DNA of 64,000 bases from positions 124,001-188,000 of the forward strand of contig VWZL01005134.1 of NCBI GenBank assembly GCA_013396915.1, in the 5' to 3' direction. The notes beneath the pieces were generated by a model, which saw only the letters and a program-made list of their open reading frames with translations, was not told the origin of the DNA and did not search any database. The position numbers were made by a program, and so were the translations under genes. Below, one piece after another: positions 62,311-64,000 of this stretch. Numbering within the stretch: the stretch's first letter is position 1; each line of letters starts with the position of its first letter. The DNA comes from Stercorarius parasiticus. Lineage: Eukaryota > Chordata > Aves > Charadriiformes > Stercorariidae.

Positions 62311-64000
62311 TAGACAGCCACAAGCACGTGGAGAGCACACATGGTTTTCTCTCACAGGTGAAAACACATGCTGAGGAGTTAGAATAATTCTTGTGTGGAG
62401 GCAAGAGAAGTTAGTAGATAAAGGACTGGAAAGTTGAATCTAGGCTTACTGGTTCTGCTTATTGCTCTGCTACCTGGAACCTGCTGCTTTATTTGAGATT
62501 TTCTTTCACATAGCCCCCACTCCAAACATTCATTAAAATAGATATGACCACAGAAGTATTAAATGGCAGTGAAGAAAAGTCTGTGTACTTGTACATAATA
62601 GCATATGCATAACAGATGAGAGTGAGGCAGACAAATATCACTGATGTGTGTTCTTGTACCCAGAACTCCCCCTTTCCCCTAACAATCTTAGCTCTTTAAC
62701 ATATTCCCTGTGATGACCGTCATGGAGCAAAGGAATACAAACACATACAGATTGGCCAAGGAGCTCTCTCCAGAGCATAAGATACAGTTGAGGAAACTGT
62801 CCCTATTGAAAAAACATAAGCATCTGAGCTTCTTCAGTTTTCTGAGGAAAGCTCAGGTTTACCCAGAAGCAACATATTGGTTCAGATCCATTTCCAGTGT
62901 CTACAGACACTGACTATTTATCAGTGGTTAACCAAGAAGTATATTTATTTTTCACACAGAAGGCTTGATTCTTCTCCTGAAGACTAACAGAATAAGACTT
63001 GGTTCCCACATCCTTGATCCTACAGATATGGCACGCACAGAAAGAAGTGCTAAACAAAATCTGCATTCTCTGTTTTATGTAAGAGCTGAGGAAGCGAAAG
63101 CAGAAAAAGAAGTAACAAAAAACCCAGAGCAAAACAAGGAAGAAAAAAGCAACAGGATGGATTGAGAATATTCCACAAATTCCCAAATGCACTTGGCTTC
63201 TGTTTCAGCATGCACAATATTTAGATACCTTCACAGAATTCAGCTATAGTCACCTCTGTAATTCTCTGCAGCACAGTATTGCACAGCATTGCGCAGTGTT
63301 TAGTTAGCTGCCTGGCATGCATCTCACAAAGAACCAAAACAGACAAGACTAACTAAGATTATAAAGATGAGGATCAGAGTCTTCCTATTGTAAACTCTTC
63401 GGTGACTGTAAAACTGCTCATTGAAAAAAAAAACAAAAAATCAACGCTGAATGAAAGAAAGAGCAAAGACCTCTGCTATTATGGAGAATGCCACATTCAT
63501 GTTGAGTCAGCTTAAAACATCAGCAAAAGCAGGTGTATGCCTGCATACTACAGCTGACTGTGGAGTTGACTATAGAGCAGCCTTTAAATGTTTGGTTCGA
63601 GGTCGCTTTCAACCCAAATCATTCTCAGTACAATTTTACATATCTGAATGCTTCAAGCTGGACGACTGAAGGAAAGACTTTGATACAACTAACTTATTTA
63701 AGAGCACATGATAACATCAAGGGAGAAGCATGTTAACAGCCCCAGGGAAAAGCTGGCAGGGAAAAGCTGGCAGGATGGTAGCGGAAACAGATGGTCTACA
63801 AGCAAAAACTCTATTATGATTAAGAGAAAGTATTGTTATAGGGTTTCTAAAGGAGGCGTTCTGCCAAAACCAGCACAAAACAGAATAGTTATTAAAAATG
63901 TGATTTAAGTGGTCAAGTTAGATTAAAAGTCATCGTCTGTCAGCTGAGATGTGAGCACCAGGCTTGTGTGTGTTTCTACTCCATTACAATAGGAATGAAA
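62311..64000. other. Intergenic, no gene recognised
   Basis: No exon recognised. It contains a threefold 10-bp repeat at 63271-63300 (GCACAGTATT, GCACAGCATT, GCGCAGTGTT) and a 14-bp tandem pair at 63745-63772 (GGGAAAAGCTGGCA twice). Frames at 62710-62913 and 63451-63908 look random. Confidence 0.65.
63745..63774 (+). repeat. Two-copy 14-bp tandem duplication
   Basis: GGGAAAAGCTGGCA occurs twice in direct succession without a mismatch, followed by GG. It looks recent. Confidence 0.95.

Noticed and set aside
62710..62913. Frame with HKIQLRKLSLLKKHKHLSFF, faintly like CR1 ORF2
   Set aside because: The surrounding DNA shows no CR1 blocks, so the resemblance is not supported.
1..64000. CRISPR arrays, tRNA, rRNA, snRNA genes, bacterial or phage genes
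   Set aside because: None found: no regularly spaced repeats, no intact tRNA cloverleaf (only a decayed SINE head), no recognisable small nuclear RNA sequences.

Overview
This window is vertebrate nuclear DNA, almost certainly from a bird. It has widely spaced exons with GT-AG introns, a mostly AT-rich non-coding background, and many copies of the CR1 LINE family, including 3' ends that finish in the tandem ATTCTATG octamer typical of sauropsid CR1. No bacterial operons, CRISPR arrays or phage genes are present. I cannot name the species.

The only protein-coding gene I can support is the 3' part of DPT (dermatopontin, an extracellular-matrix protein) on the + strand. Positions 1-2939 are the end of an intron. 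A 108-bp exon lies at 2940-3047, a 5.7-kb intron at 3048-8732, and the last coding exon at 8733-8799, ending in TAA. A 3' UTR follows, with poly(A) signals from 8955 to 10118. The earlier DPT exons lie upstream of the window.

From about 10.2 kb to 64 kb the sequence is a gene desert in which I recognise no coding exon. It holds several layers of repeats. Younger 5'-truncated CR1 copies lie at 35366-35820 (+), 38502-39150 (+, two copies head to tail) and 61818-62310 (-). Older CR1 remnants lie at 8482-8562, 13195-13254, 16415-16895, 44450-44823 and 58280-58345. MIR/CORE-SINE-like remnants lie at 18711-19185, 24818-24932 and 10925-11000. There are also simple and purine tracts, notably 32664-32836, and several perfect hairpins.

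No undescribed multi-gene system is visible. The observations most worth following are an isolated ZNF143/STAF-type promoter motif at 46938-46957, a diverged direct repeat near 60.8 and 61.5 kb that belongs to no family I recognise, a GC-rich block of about 390 bp that abuts a CR1 copy at 35 kb, several perfect inverted repeats, and a 78-bp uninterrupted purine tract.
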